From Gemmatimonadales bacterium (GTDB lineage: Bacteria > Gemmatimonadota > Gemmatimonadetes > Gemmatimonadales > GWC2-71-9): DNA of 64,000 nt. The DNA is taken from NCBI GenBank assembly GCA_041390145.1, contig JAWKQM010000004.1, forward strand, positions 124,001-188,000. Direction: 5' to 3'. The position numbers were made by a program, and so were the translations under genes. This document shows, piece by piece, positions 27,276 to 34,925 of the stretch. Numbering within the stretch: the stretch's first letter is position 1; each line of letters opens with the position of its first letter. The notes below the pieces were generated by a model. That model saw only the letters and a program-made list of their open reading frames with translations, was not told the DNA's origin and did no database searches.

Positions 27276-28029
27276 AGTCGACGTCGGCATCGATGTAGTG
27301 CCCACCGCTGACGATCCCGGACAGGCCGCCGCCATGTTCGGTGATCTCCTTCCGGAGCACCAGGTAGATGTGGATGATCGGGAAGATGATGAACCACCAC
27401 ACGCACAGATGGTGAATCAGCCGGACGATCTGGATGCCGCCGATGGCGGTCGTCATCGGCTGCGTCACCGAGTACCAGAACCCGCCAGGGTTGGCCTGCC
27501 CGAACATCGCGAACCCGGTCAGGGCCACCACGACAGCGACGACGTAGGTGAAAGTGTAACTCAGCTGCTGGAGCGGATTGTGCCCGATATAGTGGACTTC
27601 ATCGCCCTTCCCGATCATCAGGTAGTACTTGACCTGCGTCCACAAGTTGACCCAATCCCGCTTTCGGATCGGGAAGAGCGCGGGGAGCCGCTCGAACTGG
27701 TTGCCTGCGAAGAGCCAGTACACGCGGACGAGCCCGGTCATGACGAGGACGCCGGCGGCGATGAAGTGCGCCAGTCGGATGTAGCCCATCAGGTACTGCG
27801 GGGGCCCACCGGTCGTCAGGAAGTAGGGCCGACCGATGTAGAGCCCGGTCACAATGAGCACCACGATGGCCAGCGCAGCGATCCAGTGCATCGCGCGCAG
27901 TGGAGCTCCCCAGGGTGCCACCCAGCGGTAGTTGCCGCTGGGGGGCGCAAACCGCGCGCCGAGCGGGAAGAGGGACGAATCGGCCATCGGCGGCGGCGCG
28001 GGGCCGTGCCGCGGAGTGGAGGACGTCAT
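27262..28029 (-). CDS. hyaC: [NiFe] hydrogenase cytochrome b subunit
   Basis: 255 residues with about four membrane helices (MHWIAALAIVVLIVTGLYIG, IRLAHFIAAGVLVMTGLVRV, FTYVVAVVVALTGFAMFG, IHHLCVWWFIIFPIIHIYLV). Histidines suited to bind two b haems lie in MHW, RLAHF and the HH/HIY of the last helix. It anchors the hydrogenase and passes electrons to quinone. ATGA overlap with the large-subunit gene. Confidence 0.93.
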   Translation of the reverse strand: MTSSTPRHGPAPPPMADSSLFPLGARFAPPSGNYRWVAPWGAPLRAMHWIAALAIVVLIVTGLYIGRPYFLTTGGPPQYLMGYIRLAHFIAAGVLVMTGLVRVYWLFAGNQFERLPALFPIRKRDWVNLWTQVKYYLMIGKGDEVHYIGHNPLQQLSYTFTYVVAVVVALTGFAMFGQANPGGFWYSVTQPMTTAIGGIQIVRLIHHLCVWWFIIFPIIHIYLVLRKEITEHGGGLSGIVSGGHYIDADVDYVDE

Positions 28030-29741
28030 TGGACCTTGACCTCCACCACGGGATGACCATCGGCGTCGAGGACATGCACGCCGCAGGCCATGCAGGGGTC
28101 AAACGAGTGGATCGTGCGCAGGATCTCGAGCGGCTGCTCCGGGCGCAGGAGTGGATGGTGGTCCATCAGCGCCGCCTCGTAGGGACCCGGCACCCCCTGT
28201 TCATCGCGCGGCGAGCAGTTCCAGGTGCTCGGCACCACGCACTGGTACCGCGAAATCTTGCCGTCCTCGATCTGCACCCAGTGGCCCAGGGCGCCGCGCG
28301 AGGCGTCCAGGTAGCCGTATCCCTGGGCCGTCTTCGGCCAGGTCTCGGGATCCCACTTGTCACCGTTGAAGGTGCGGGTGTCGCCGTTCTTGATACGACT
28401 GACCAACTGTCCGTACCAGTTCTGCATCTGGTTGGCCAACAGCACGGTCTCCATGCAGCGGGCGCCCACGCGCCCGAGCGTCGAGAAGAGGGCGGCGGGG
28501 GGCACATCGAGCCGGTTGAGCAGCTCGTTGGTGATCTCCTTGATATCCTTCTGCCCGGCCGCGTATCCCACCACCATCCGGGCCAGGGGGCCGACCTCCA
28601 TGGCGCGCCCGTCATACCGGGGGGACTTCATCCAGGTGTACTTCTTCTCCCCCTGCAGGTAGGTCCAGGGGGTCGGCGGCCCGGTGTACTTCGGTACCGT
28701 CTCCCCTTCCCACGGGTGCAGGGACGCGGCGTCGCCGCCGGCATACTCGTACCAGGAGCTGGTGATCCCTTCCTTCACCAGGGTATGGTCGTACGGATAC
28801 ACCTTGGAGAGGTCGCGGTTCATCACGATGCCGCGGGGGAAGTAGAGCGAATCCAGGTCATTGGTGTCCACCGAGGCGTATTCACCGACCGTCAGGTAGT
28901 TGCCGGTCCCGCCGCCGATGGCGCCCCAGTCCTTGTAGAATCCGGCAATGGCCTGCACGTCGGGCCAGTACACCTCGTCCACGAACCGCTTGGCGCGGGT
29001 GATCATCGCCTGCACGTCGGAGAGGCGCGCTGCGTTGATGGTGGCCGTGTCGTTGAGGTTGATGGCGCTCGCCATCCCGCCGACGAGGAAGTTCGGGTGC
29101 GGGTTCTTGCCGCCGAAGATCGTGTGCAGGCGAATGACGTCCTTCTGCCAGTCGAGCGCCTCGAGGTAGTGCGCCACCGCGAGGAGATTGACCTCCGGCG
29201 GGAGCTTGTAGGCCGGGTGGCCCCAGTACCCGTTGGTGAAGATCCCGAGCTGTCCCCCGGCGGCAAAGGTCTTGATCCGGTTCTGCACCTCCGCGAAGTA
29301 CGTGGCGGAGTTGTTGGGCCAGGGGGAGATGCTCTTGGCGATGGCCGCGGTCTTGGCCGGATCGGCGCTGAGCGAGCTGATGATGTCCACCCAGTCGAGC
29401 GCGTGCAGGTGGTAGAAGTGGATCACGTGGTCCTGGATGGTCTGCATCCCGTGGACCAGGTTCCGGATCAGGGTCGCGTTCGGCGGGATCGTGATGCCCA
29501 GGGCGTCTTCCACCGCGCGACAGGAGGCGACGGCGTGCACCACGGTGCAGACGCCGCAGATCCGCTGGGTGAAGGCCCAGGCATCGCGCGGGTCGCGCCC
29601 GGTCATGATCGTTTCGATGCCGCGGAACTGCGTGGACGATGCCCACGCGGTGGAGATCATCTGGTTTTCCGCCTGGCACTCGATCCGGAGGTGCCCTTCA
29701 ATCCGGGTGATGGGGTCTACGACCACTTTAATCTTGGCCAT
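28026..29741 (-). CDS. hyaB: [NiFe] hydrogenase large subunit
   Basis: 571 residues from ATG 29741; the reading to 29858 is an artefact of the overlapping frame. The two nickel-binding motifs are QRICGVCTVVH (Cys 62, 65) and DPCMACGVH (Cys 550, 553) near the C-terminus. The expected protease cut is after His 556, releasing VLDADGHPVVEVKVQ (15 residues). It belongs to group 1 membrane-bound uptake hydrogenases. It overlaps the small-subunit gene by 14 nt. Its C-terminus resembles E. coli Hyd-1, but the small subunit differs (see there). Confidence 0.97.
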   Translation of the reverse strand: MAKIKVVVDPITRIEGHLRIECQAENQMISTAWASSTQFRGIETIMTGRDPRDAWAFTQRICGVCTVVHAVASCRAVEDALGITIPPNATLIRNLVHGMQTIQDHVIHFYHLHALDWVDIISSLSADPAKTAAIAKSISPWPNNSATYFAEVQNRIKTFAAGGQLGIFTNGYWGHPAYKLPPEVNLLAVAHYLEALDWQKDVIRLHTIFGGKNPHPNFLVGGMASAINLNDTATINAARLSDVQAMITRAKRFVDEVYWPDVQAIAGFYKDWGAIGGGTGNYLTVGEYASVDTNDLDSLYFPRGIVMNRDLSKVYPYDHTLVKEGITSSWYEYAGGDAASLHPWEGETVPKYTGPPTPWTYLQGEKKYTWMKSPRYDGRAMEVGPLARMVVGYAAGQKDIKEITNELLNRLDVPPAALFSTLGRVGARCMETVLLANQMQNWYGQLVSRIKNGDTRTFNGDKWDPETWPKTAQGYGYLDASRGALGHWVQIEDGKISRYQCVVPSTWNCSPRDEQGVPGPYEAALMDHHPLLRPEQPLEILRTIHSFDPCMACGVHVLDADGHPVVEVKVQ

Positions 29742-30864
29742 CGTGACCTCCCTCTTCCGCCGCCGCCGCTTTCTTGCGCGAGCGAATCTGGTGAACGGTT
29801 GTGGCGGTGGCGTGGGCGGCCACCCCGGCAATGGTCCCGACCGCCAGGGCCGCGCCAATTGTATCGGCGGTCTGCTCGATCCCGATCCCGGCCACGTTGG
29901 GCAGCCGGTTGTAGAACGGGGTCATGGTGTCCCAGAAGCCGCGCTCGGTGCAGCCGATGCAGGGATGCCCCGCGCCGATGGGCCAGCTGGTCTTCATGTT
30001 CCATTGGAAAATCGGGCAGGGGCTGAACGTCGCCGGTCCCTTGCACCCGACCTTGTAGAGGCACCACCCCTTGCGGGCCGCATCGTCGTCGAACACCTCC
30101 ACATACTGGCCGGCGTCAAAGTTGGCGCGGCGGGGGCACTGGTCATGAATCCGCGCGCCGTACGCGAAGAGCGGGCGGCCATCGGAATCAAGCTCCGGGA
30201 GCCCGCCGAAAGTCAGGTAGTGGACCAGGGTCGCCGTGACCGTCTCGGCGATGGGAGGGCAGCCGGTCAGATGGACCACCGGCTTGTCCTTGATGATCTC
30301 GGCAATGCCCACCGCACCCGTGGGGTTCGGCTTGGCGGCCTGGACGCTGCCCCAGTGGGCGCACGCACCGACGCCGATCACCGCCTTGGCCCCCGCGGCA
30401 GCCTCGATGAGCACGTCCTTGGCGGTGCGGCCGCCCAATGTCGTATATATACCGTCCTCGGCGAGCGGCACGGAGCCGGTCACCACGAGCAGGTACTCCC
30501 CCATGTTGGCCTTCATCGAGGCCTTCAGCGCATCCTCTGCCGCCGTGCCGGACGCGGCCATGAGAGTGTGGGAGTAGTCCAGGGAGACGATGTTCAGGAT
30601 CAGCTCGCCGATCGAGGGGTCCGCGCTTCGGAGCACGCTCTCGACGCAGCCGGTGCACTCCTGCAGCTGAATCCAGATGACCACGGGCCGCTTGACGCCT
30701 TCCAGCGCGGCGGCCACGCGCGGGGCCGCCATTTCGGTCAGGCCGAGGAGCACGGCCATCTGGCCGCAGAACTCGAGGAAGTCGCGGCGGGAGACGCCAC
30801 TCGACTCGAGATGCTCGCCGAGGGTTTGATCCTGCGCCCACGGAAACTGCGTCGGAAAGAACAT
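29728..30864 (-). CDS. hyaA: [NiFe] hydrogenase small subunit
   Basis: 378 residues. Twin-arginine signal SRRDFLEF (Arg 26-27) exports the folded complex. Cluster ligands: proximal Cys 70, 73, 168, 202; distal His 240, Cys 243, 268, 274; medial Cys 283, 302, 305. At the two positions where oxygen-tolerant enzymes have extra cysteines it has Gly 72 and Ser 173, so the proximal cluster is predicted to be an ordinary [4Fe-4S]. A C-terminal helix at about 333-358 followed by RSRKK anchors it. GGAGG lies 8 nt upstream of the ATG. It is the first gene of the ten-gene operon. Confidence 0.97.
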   Translation of the reverse strand: MFFPTQFPWAQDQTLGEHLESSGVSRRDFLEFCGQMAVLLGLTEMAAPRVAAALEGVKRPVVIWIQLQECTGCVESVLRSADPSIGELILNIVSLDYSHTLMAASGTAAEDALKASMKANMGEYLLVVTGSVPLAEDGIYTTLGGRTAKDVLIEAAAGAKAVIGVGACAHWGSVQAAKPNPTGAVGIAEIIKDKPVVHLTGCPPIAETVTATLVHYLTFGGLPELDSDGRPLFAYGARIHDQCPRRANFDAGQYVEVFDDDAARKGWCLYKVGCKGPATFSPCPIFQWNMKTSWPIGAGHPCIGCTERGFWDTMTPFYNRLPNVAGIGIEQTADTIGAALAVGTIAGVAAHATATTVHQIRSRKKAAAAEEGGHDGQD

Positions 30865-31249
30865 CGTCTGAACCTCCGGTCCACTTGGTGCGGGATGGAC
30901 CGGCGGCGGGAGGAGCCCGCCGTCGGGGGGAATCCAACTGCATCAACATCCGAGTCACCAGATAAATCGGATCTGAAGAGTTTCTGAAGATGACTTCAGT
31001 AATCCTACGGAGGTGGACAGCGGATGCCAGGGCCAGTCCCGCGTGCGCTTCTGCCGAGCGGTTCAACAATCTTCAGGACACCCGCGGAATTCACGATACG
31101 AGTGGGCCGGAACCCAAGATTTCCCAAAGAGTTAGTGAAGGAATCATAAACTTTGTAACGATACCCCCGTATTGCCACGGAGACCCATTGCGCGAAAGCA
31201 CGGATGAGGAAAAATTGCCATCGTCCTCACTCACTCAAGGGTCATTACT
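30865..31249. promoter_or_regulatory. Divergent regulatory region between hydrogenase and cytochrome operons
   Basis: 385 bp with no convincing gene. It holds a GC hairpin CGGCGGG/CCCGCCG (30904-30922) in the hydrogenase leader, an AT-richer middle, and a set of CTGAAG/CTTCAG half-sites: 30973-30978, 30984-30989 and 30994-30999, plus 31071-31076. The second and third form a perfect palindrome with a 4-bp spacer, and the first lies 11 bp away in the same orientation, on one helix face. Both operons must start here. I could not place -35/-10 or -24/-12 elements with confidence. Confidence 0.6.
30984..30999. promoter_or_regulatory. Palindrome CTGAAG-N4-CTTCAG, candidate operator
   Basis: Perfect 6-bp inverted repeat about 120 bp upstream of the hydrogenase small-subunit start and 250 bp upstream of the 9-haem cytochrome start. 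A further direct copy of CTGAAG lies 11 bp to the left. The spacing in helical turns suggests cooperative binding by a dimeric regulator; none is encoded nearby. Confidence 0.4.
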
Positions 31250-32923
31250 ATGATGCCTCGCGCTTTCGGTTCCCGCTCGTTCGCCGCACTCTTCGGCGCA
31301 CTGGCCCTCGTATTCGTCGTTGGCTGCACCGAGACGAACACCGTCTACGAAACCGTCGAACGGCCGCAGTTCAATCCGCCGCCGGACTCGGTCAACGGCT
31401 ACATGGGCTACTATACCGCCGCCACCAAGCAGACGACCTGCGGCAACTGCCACTCCGGCTACCAGGGCCAGTGGGTCACCACCGCCCACGCCGACGCCTA
31501 CGATGCCTTGGTGAACTCCGGCCATGCGGCGTCCTACTGCTATGGCTGCCACACGGTCAGCGACGCCGGCAACAGCGGCGCCGCGTCCGGACAGCCCGGC
31601 GGCTGGAACGCGGTCGAGAGCCCGGCCTATCACGATGTGCAGTGCGAAAGCTGCCACGGCCCGGGCTACACCCACGTCTCGGACCCGAACCCGGACAACC
31701 ATCCGTTCGCGCGGGCCGGCCTGAAGGACACGGTCATGAGCTGCGGCGGGTGCCACAGCGGCGCGCACGAGCCGTTCGTGGAGCAGTGGTCGCAGACCGC
31801 CCACGCCGACTCTGCAGCCAACGCCTATCCGGCGGGTGGCGGCACCGGGTGCGGCGCCGGCTGTCACGAGGGCCGCGCGGCGCTCGCCCGCTTCAACGGC
31901 AGCCCGAGCCATTACGTGGAGAAGGACTCCGTCGGGCAGGAAACGACTCTCCCGCCGGCCACCTGCGCCGTCTGCCACGATCCGCACGGCAGCCCCTACC
32001 AGGGCCAGCTCCGCGCGCCGATCGACGTGCCGGACGTGACCGTCAACCTCTGCATGAGCTGCCACAACCGCGGCACCACGCCCTCGGGCAACTTCTCCAA
32101 CTCGACCGCCACCGTCACGAAGCGCGGCTCGCATGCAGCCCAGGGCCCGATCGTCCTCGGCTCCGGCGCCGGGTACATCCCGCGGGGATTTGCGTACGAC
32201 ACGAACAACGCCTACACGACGCACGCGTCAGCCAACAATCCGCGGCTCTGCGCCGGCTGTCACGTGAACTCGTTCACGGTGACCGACGCGGCCACCGGCG
32301 AATTCGTCCTGCAGTCGGTCGGGCACCTCTTCTCGCCGGACCCCTGCCTCGACGGCACCGGGCAGCCGACCGCCGACAACAGCTGTGACCACCTGCCGGC
32401 GAGCAACCGCAACTGGACCGGCTGCCTCAACGCCGGCTGCCACGCCAGCGCGGACGTCGCCGCCTCGGCCCTCGTGAGCGATTCGACACTCATCGCGGGG
32501 CTGGCCAACCAGCTGTGGAACGACCTCAACCCGACGCTCAACTCGGGTGGCGAGCCGTACATGGACCCGGCCGACGCCGGCGACCTGGTGTACCTGCTCT
32601 TCACGGCAGGCAACCCGACGGTGGACGGGGTCCAGGCCTTCGATCCCAACGACAACATCGTCTCGCCGGCCGAGGGCGCGCTCTTCAACGCCATGATGCT
32701 GGCCGACAACCTGTACGGCCACAAGGACGGTTCGTACGGCGTGCACAATCCCTTCTACTACCAGGCCCTGCTGAGCGCGAGCATCAACGAGGTGCAAGAG
32801 GTATACGCCGCGTTCCTCCCGGGCCCGCCAAGTCCCGCGGTCCAGGCGACGATCAACAAGGCGCTTAGCCGCCCTGGGGTCAGTTACGTGGCTGGACAAA
32901 CCAAGCTGAGCGCCGCACGTTAA
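31250..32923 (+). CDS. Nine-haem c-type cytochrome lipoprotein
   Basis: 557 residues. A lipoprotein signal ends VFVVGC (Cys 26), followed by Thr, so outer-membrane sorting is plausible. Haem motifs in order: CGNCH, CYGCH, CESCH, CGGCH, CGAGCH (CX3CH), CAVCH, CMSCH, CAGCH and CLNAGCH (CX4CH): seven standard and two expanded. The last about 170 residues carry no haem motif and are probably a helical domain. It is the first gene of the cytochrome-porin operon, divergent from the hydrogenase. Likely the surface-facing or periplasmic-leaflet terminal cytochrome; which side of the outer membrane it faces is not known. The start may be the second Met. Confidence 0.9.
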   Translation: MMPRAFGSRSFAALFGALALVFVVGCTETNTVYETVERPQFNPPPDSVNGYMGYYTAATKQTTCGNCHSGYQGQWVTTAHADAYDALVNSGHAASYCYGCHTVSDAGNSGAASGQPGGWNAVESPAYHDVQCESCHGPGYTHVSDPNPDNHPFARAGLKDTVMSCGGCHSGAHEPFVEQWSQTAHADSAANAYPAGGGTGCGAGCHEGRAALARFNGSPSHYVEKDSVGQETTLPPATCAVCHDPHGSPYQGQLRAPIDVPDVTVNLCMSCHNRGTTPSGNFSNSTATVTKRGSHAAQGPIVLGSGAGYIPRGFAYDTNNAYTTHASANNPRLCAGCHVNSFTVTDAATGEFVLQSVGHLFSPDPCLDGTGQPTADNSCDHLPASNRNWTGCLNAGCHASADVAASALVSDSTLIAGLANQLWNDLNPTLNSGGEPYMDPADAGDLVYLLFTAGNPTVDGVQAFDPNDNIVSPAEGALFNAMMLADNLYGHKDGSYGVHNPFYYQALLSASINEVQEVYAAFLPGPPSPAVQATINKALSRPGVSYVAGQTKLSAAR

Positions 32924-32927
32924 GCGC

Positions 32928-34925
32928 GTGATCGCCCAGACTCTGCACTCGCTCTATCCGACCATGGCTCCCGGCACCACGCCGGGGGCCATGGTCGATT
33001 CTTTGCAGGCCGCCCAGGCCGACAGCGGGCTGGTCCCCACGCCGCTGCCGGATCCGGTCGTCAACGTCGTTCAGTGGATTTTCCAGCGGCCGGGCTGGGT
33101 CATGATTTCCGGGATCGTCATTGGCGCCGTCGTTGGCGTCGTGGCGGTCTGGTTCCTCTGGAAGCACCGCAAGGACATCTGGACCTGGCTCACTACCAGG
33201 AGCCGCGGCACCAAGCTTTTGATGGCGTCGGTCGCGGGCGTGTTCCTCCTCGTGGCCGGCGGTGTCGGCTACAAGGTCAACCACTACATGGAGCACGACA
33301 ACGACTTCTGTCGGGGCTGCCACATCTTCATCCCCTACGGCCAGCCGTTCGTCCGGCCCGACACGGGCACCTATCTCATCGTCAATCAGCTCCAGGGCAA
33401 GCACGACACCCTCGAGTGTCACGACTGTCACCTGCCCGACAAGATCGCCCAGGCCCAGGAGTTGGTCCTGTGGATGGTGGACCGCCCCGACAAGGTGCCG
33501 CCCCACGCGAAGGTGCCTCCGACCGTCTGCAAGAGTTGCCACGAGCAGGGGGCGGCGAAGGAAACCTGGCAGGAAATCGTCACCACCGCCGGGCACCGGG
33601 TGCACTTCGAGTCCGATTCACTCAAGGACAAGAAGGTCGAGTGCCTGACCTGTCACGCCCGCTCGGCCCACCGGTTTGTTCCGGTGGATTCCACCTGCGC
33701 CCAGCAGGGCTGTCACCTGACCGAGGACGTCACCATCAGGCTCGGCAAGATGACCGACGCGGTGGGCCTGCATTGCGCCGTCTGCCACGAGTTCACCGCG
33801 GCGGTGCCCCGGCTGGCGACGGTCGATTCCGCCTCCGGGACCCTGGTCCCCGGCGACAACCAGTGCTTCAGCTGCCACGAGATGCAGCAGCGGCTCAAGG
33901 ACTTCGACCCCACGCACGACCCACACAATGGGAAGTGCGGGATGTGCCACAACCCGCACACCAACGTCAAGCCGGCCGACGCCCTCAAGAGTTGCGCATC
34001 GGCGGCCTGCCATGGCGACTGGCGCAAGGTCGAGTTCCATACCGGCGCGGCGCATCGCAAGGGAATCGAGAACTGCGAGACCTGCCACACGCCGCATGCC
34101 GCGCGGGTGGACGCCAGCGCCTGTGCCTCCTGTCATGAACGGGTACGCGGGTCGGCCACCGGGCCGGGGGTGAAGAAACCTCCCCTGCCCTTCGACACCA
34201 CCAAGGCGCTCCGGTCGAGTTCGGCGCAGCCAGACCCGACCAGCCCCCACGGAAAGGGCGACGCGCCGCCGGATGACGACTCTCCGGCGGCGTTGGTCTC
34301 TCCGGCCCCTGCCGACAGCTTCGAGCACGCGAATCACAAGGACCTGCCCTGCATCACCTGCCACACCACGTCGAATCCGACGTCGACGCTGAATTTTACC
34401 GCGCCACGCGGATGCCAGATCTGCCACCATACCGCCGCCGCCAAGCGCGACTGCGTGGCCTGCCACACCCCCGCCAATCAGGGCCCCGAGACCGTTCGCG
34501 TCACGATCACGGTGCCGGAACACGCCCCTCGGCCGCGGGACGTGGCGTTTGAGCATTCCGACCACCCAGACGTGGCGTGCAACGAATGCCACACCACGCC
34601 TGTGACGCTCGCCCCCGGGGCGCCGGTCAAGGGGTGCATCTCCTGCCACGACCAGCACCACACCGAGGCGAAGGACTGCGCGGCCTGTCACGCGGGTGGC
34701 GACCTCGAGACACCCCACACGCCGCCGGCCACAGCGCACGAAGGGTGCGACGCCTGCCACACGCCGGCGCGCATCGCGCTGCTGACCCCTTCCCGGCCGT
34801 TCTGCCTGACCTGCCACCAGCCGCAGCAGGCCGATCACTTCCCGGCGAAGGAGTGCACGACGTGCCATCTGGACGCGACGCCGGCGCAATGGCGGTCGCG
34901 ACTGATGGGGGGGAGGGGCGCATGA
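32928..34925 (+). CDS. Twenty-haem inner-membrane cytochrome with NapC/NrfH-like start
   Basis: 665 residues from GTG 32928; ATG 32964 is an alternative. Two membrane helices lie at about residues 57-78 and 97-116. The first haem (CRGCH, residue 128) comes directly after the second helix, followed by LECHDCHLPDK, CKSCHE and CLTCH, an arrangement like the NapC/NrfH quinol dehydrogenases. In total there are 18 CXXCH plus 2 CX4CH (CAQQGCH, CASAACH). An Asp/Pro/Ser-rich linker near residues 425-455 divides it into 11-haem and 9-haem parts. Predicted to take electrons from quinol or cytochrome b and carry them across the periplasm. It overlaps the barrel gene by 4 nt. Confidence 0.9.
   Translation: MIAQTLHSLYPTMAPGTTPGAMVDSLQAAQADSGLVPTPLPDPVVNVVQWIFQRPGWVMISGIVIGAVVGVVAVWFLWKHRKDIWTWLTTRSRGTKLLMASVAGVFLLVAGGVGYKVNHYMEHDNDFCRGCHIFIPYGQPFVRPDTGTYLIVNQLQGKHDTLECHDCHLPDKIAQAQELVLWMVDRPDKVPPHAKVPPTVCKSCHEQGAAKETWQEIVTTAGHRVHFESDSLKDKKVECLTCHARSAHRFVPVDSTCAQQGCHLTEDVTIRLGKMTDAVGLHCAVCHEFTAAVPRLATVDSASGTLVPGDNQCFSCHEMQQRLKDFDPTHDPHNGKCGMCHNPHTNVKPADALKSCASAACHGDWRKVEFHTGAAHRKGIENCETCHTPHAARVDASACASCHERVRGSATGPGVKKPPLPFDTTKALRSSSAQPDPTSPHGKGDAPPDDDSPAALVSPAPADSFEHANHKDLPCITCHTTSNPTSTLNFTAPRGCQICHHTAAAKRDCVACHTPANQGPETVRVTITVPEHAPRPRDVAFEHSDHPDVACNECHTTPVTLAPGAPVKGCISCHDQHHTEAKDCAACHAGGDLETPHTPPATAHEGCDACHTPARIALLTPSRPFCLTCHQPQQADHFPAKECTTCHLDATPAQWRSRLMGGRGA

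Noticed and set aside
27900..30026. 708-residue plus-strand reading opposite the hydrogenase genes
   Set aside because: Antisense shadow: the opposite strand encodes recognisable large and small subunits. Similar shadows at 4545-6398, 21730-23418, 33618-34988, 53830-56718 and 61620-63509 were rejected for the same reason.
28026..30864. Oxygen-tolerant (six-Cys) hydrogenase
   Set aside because: The large subunit C-terminus suggests it, but the small subunit lacks both supernumerary cysteines.
30865..31249. Sigma54 (-24/-12) promoter for the hydrogenase or cytochrome operon
   Set aside because: No GG-N10-GC pattern with proper flanks was found; the best candidate, near 31180, has a 9-nt gap.
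30990..31253. 87-residue reading in the regulatory gap
   Set aside because: Overlaps the regulatory palindrome and the start of the 9-haem gene, has no ribosome site and no recognisable domain.
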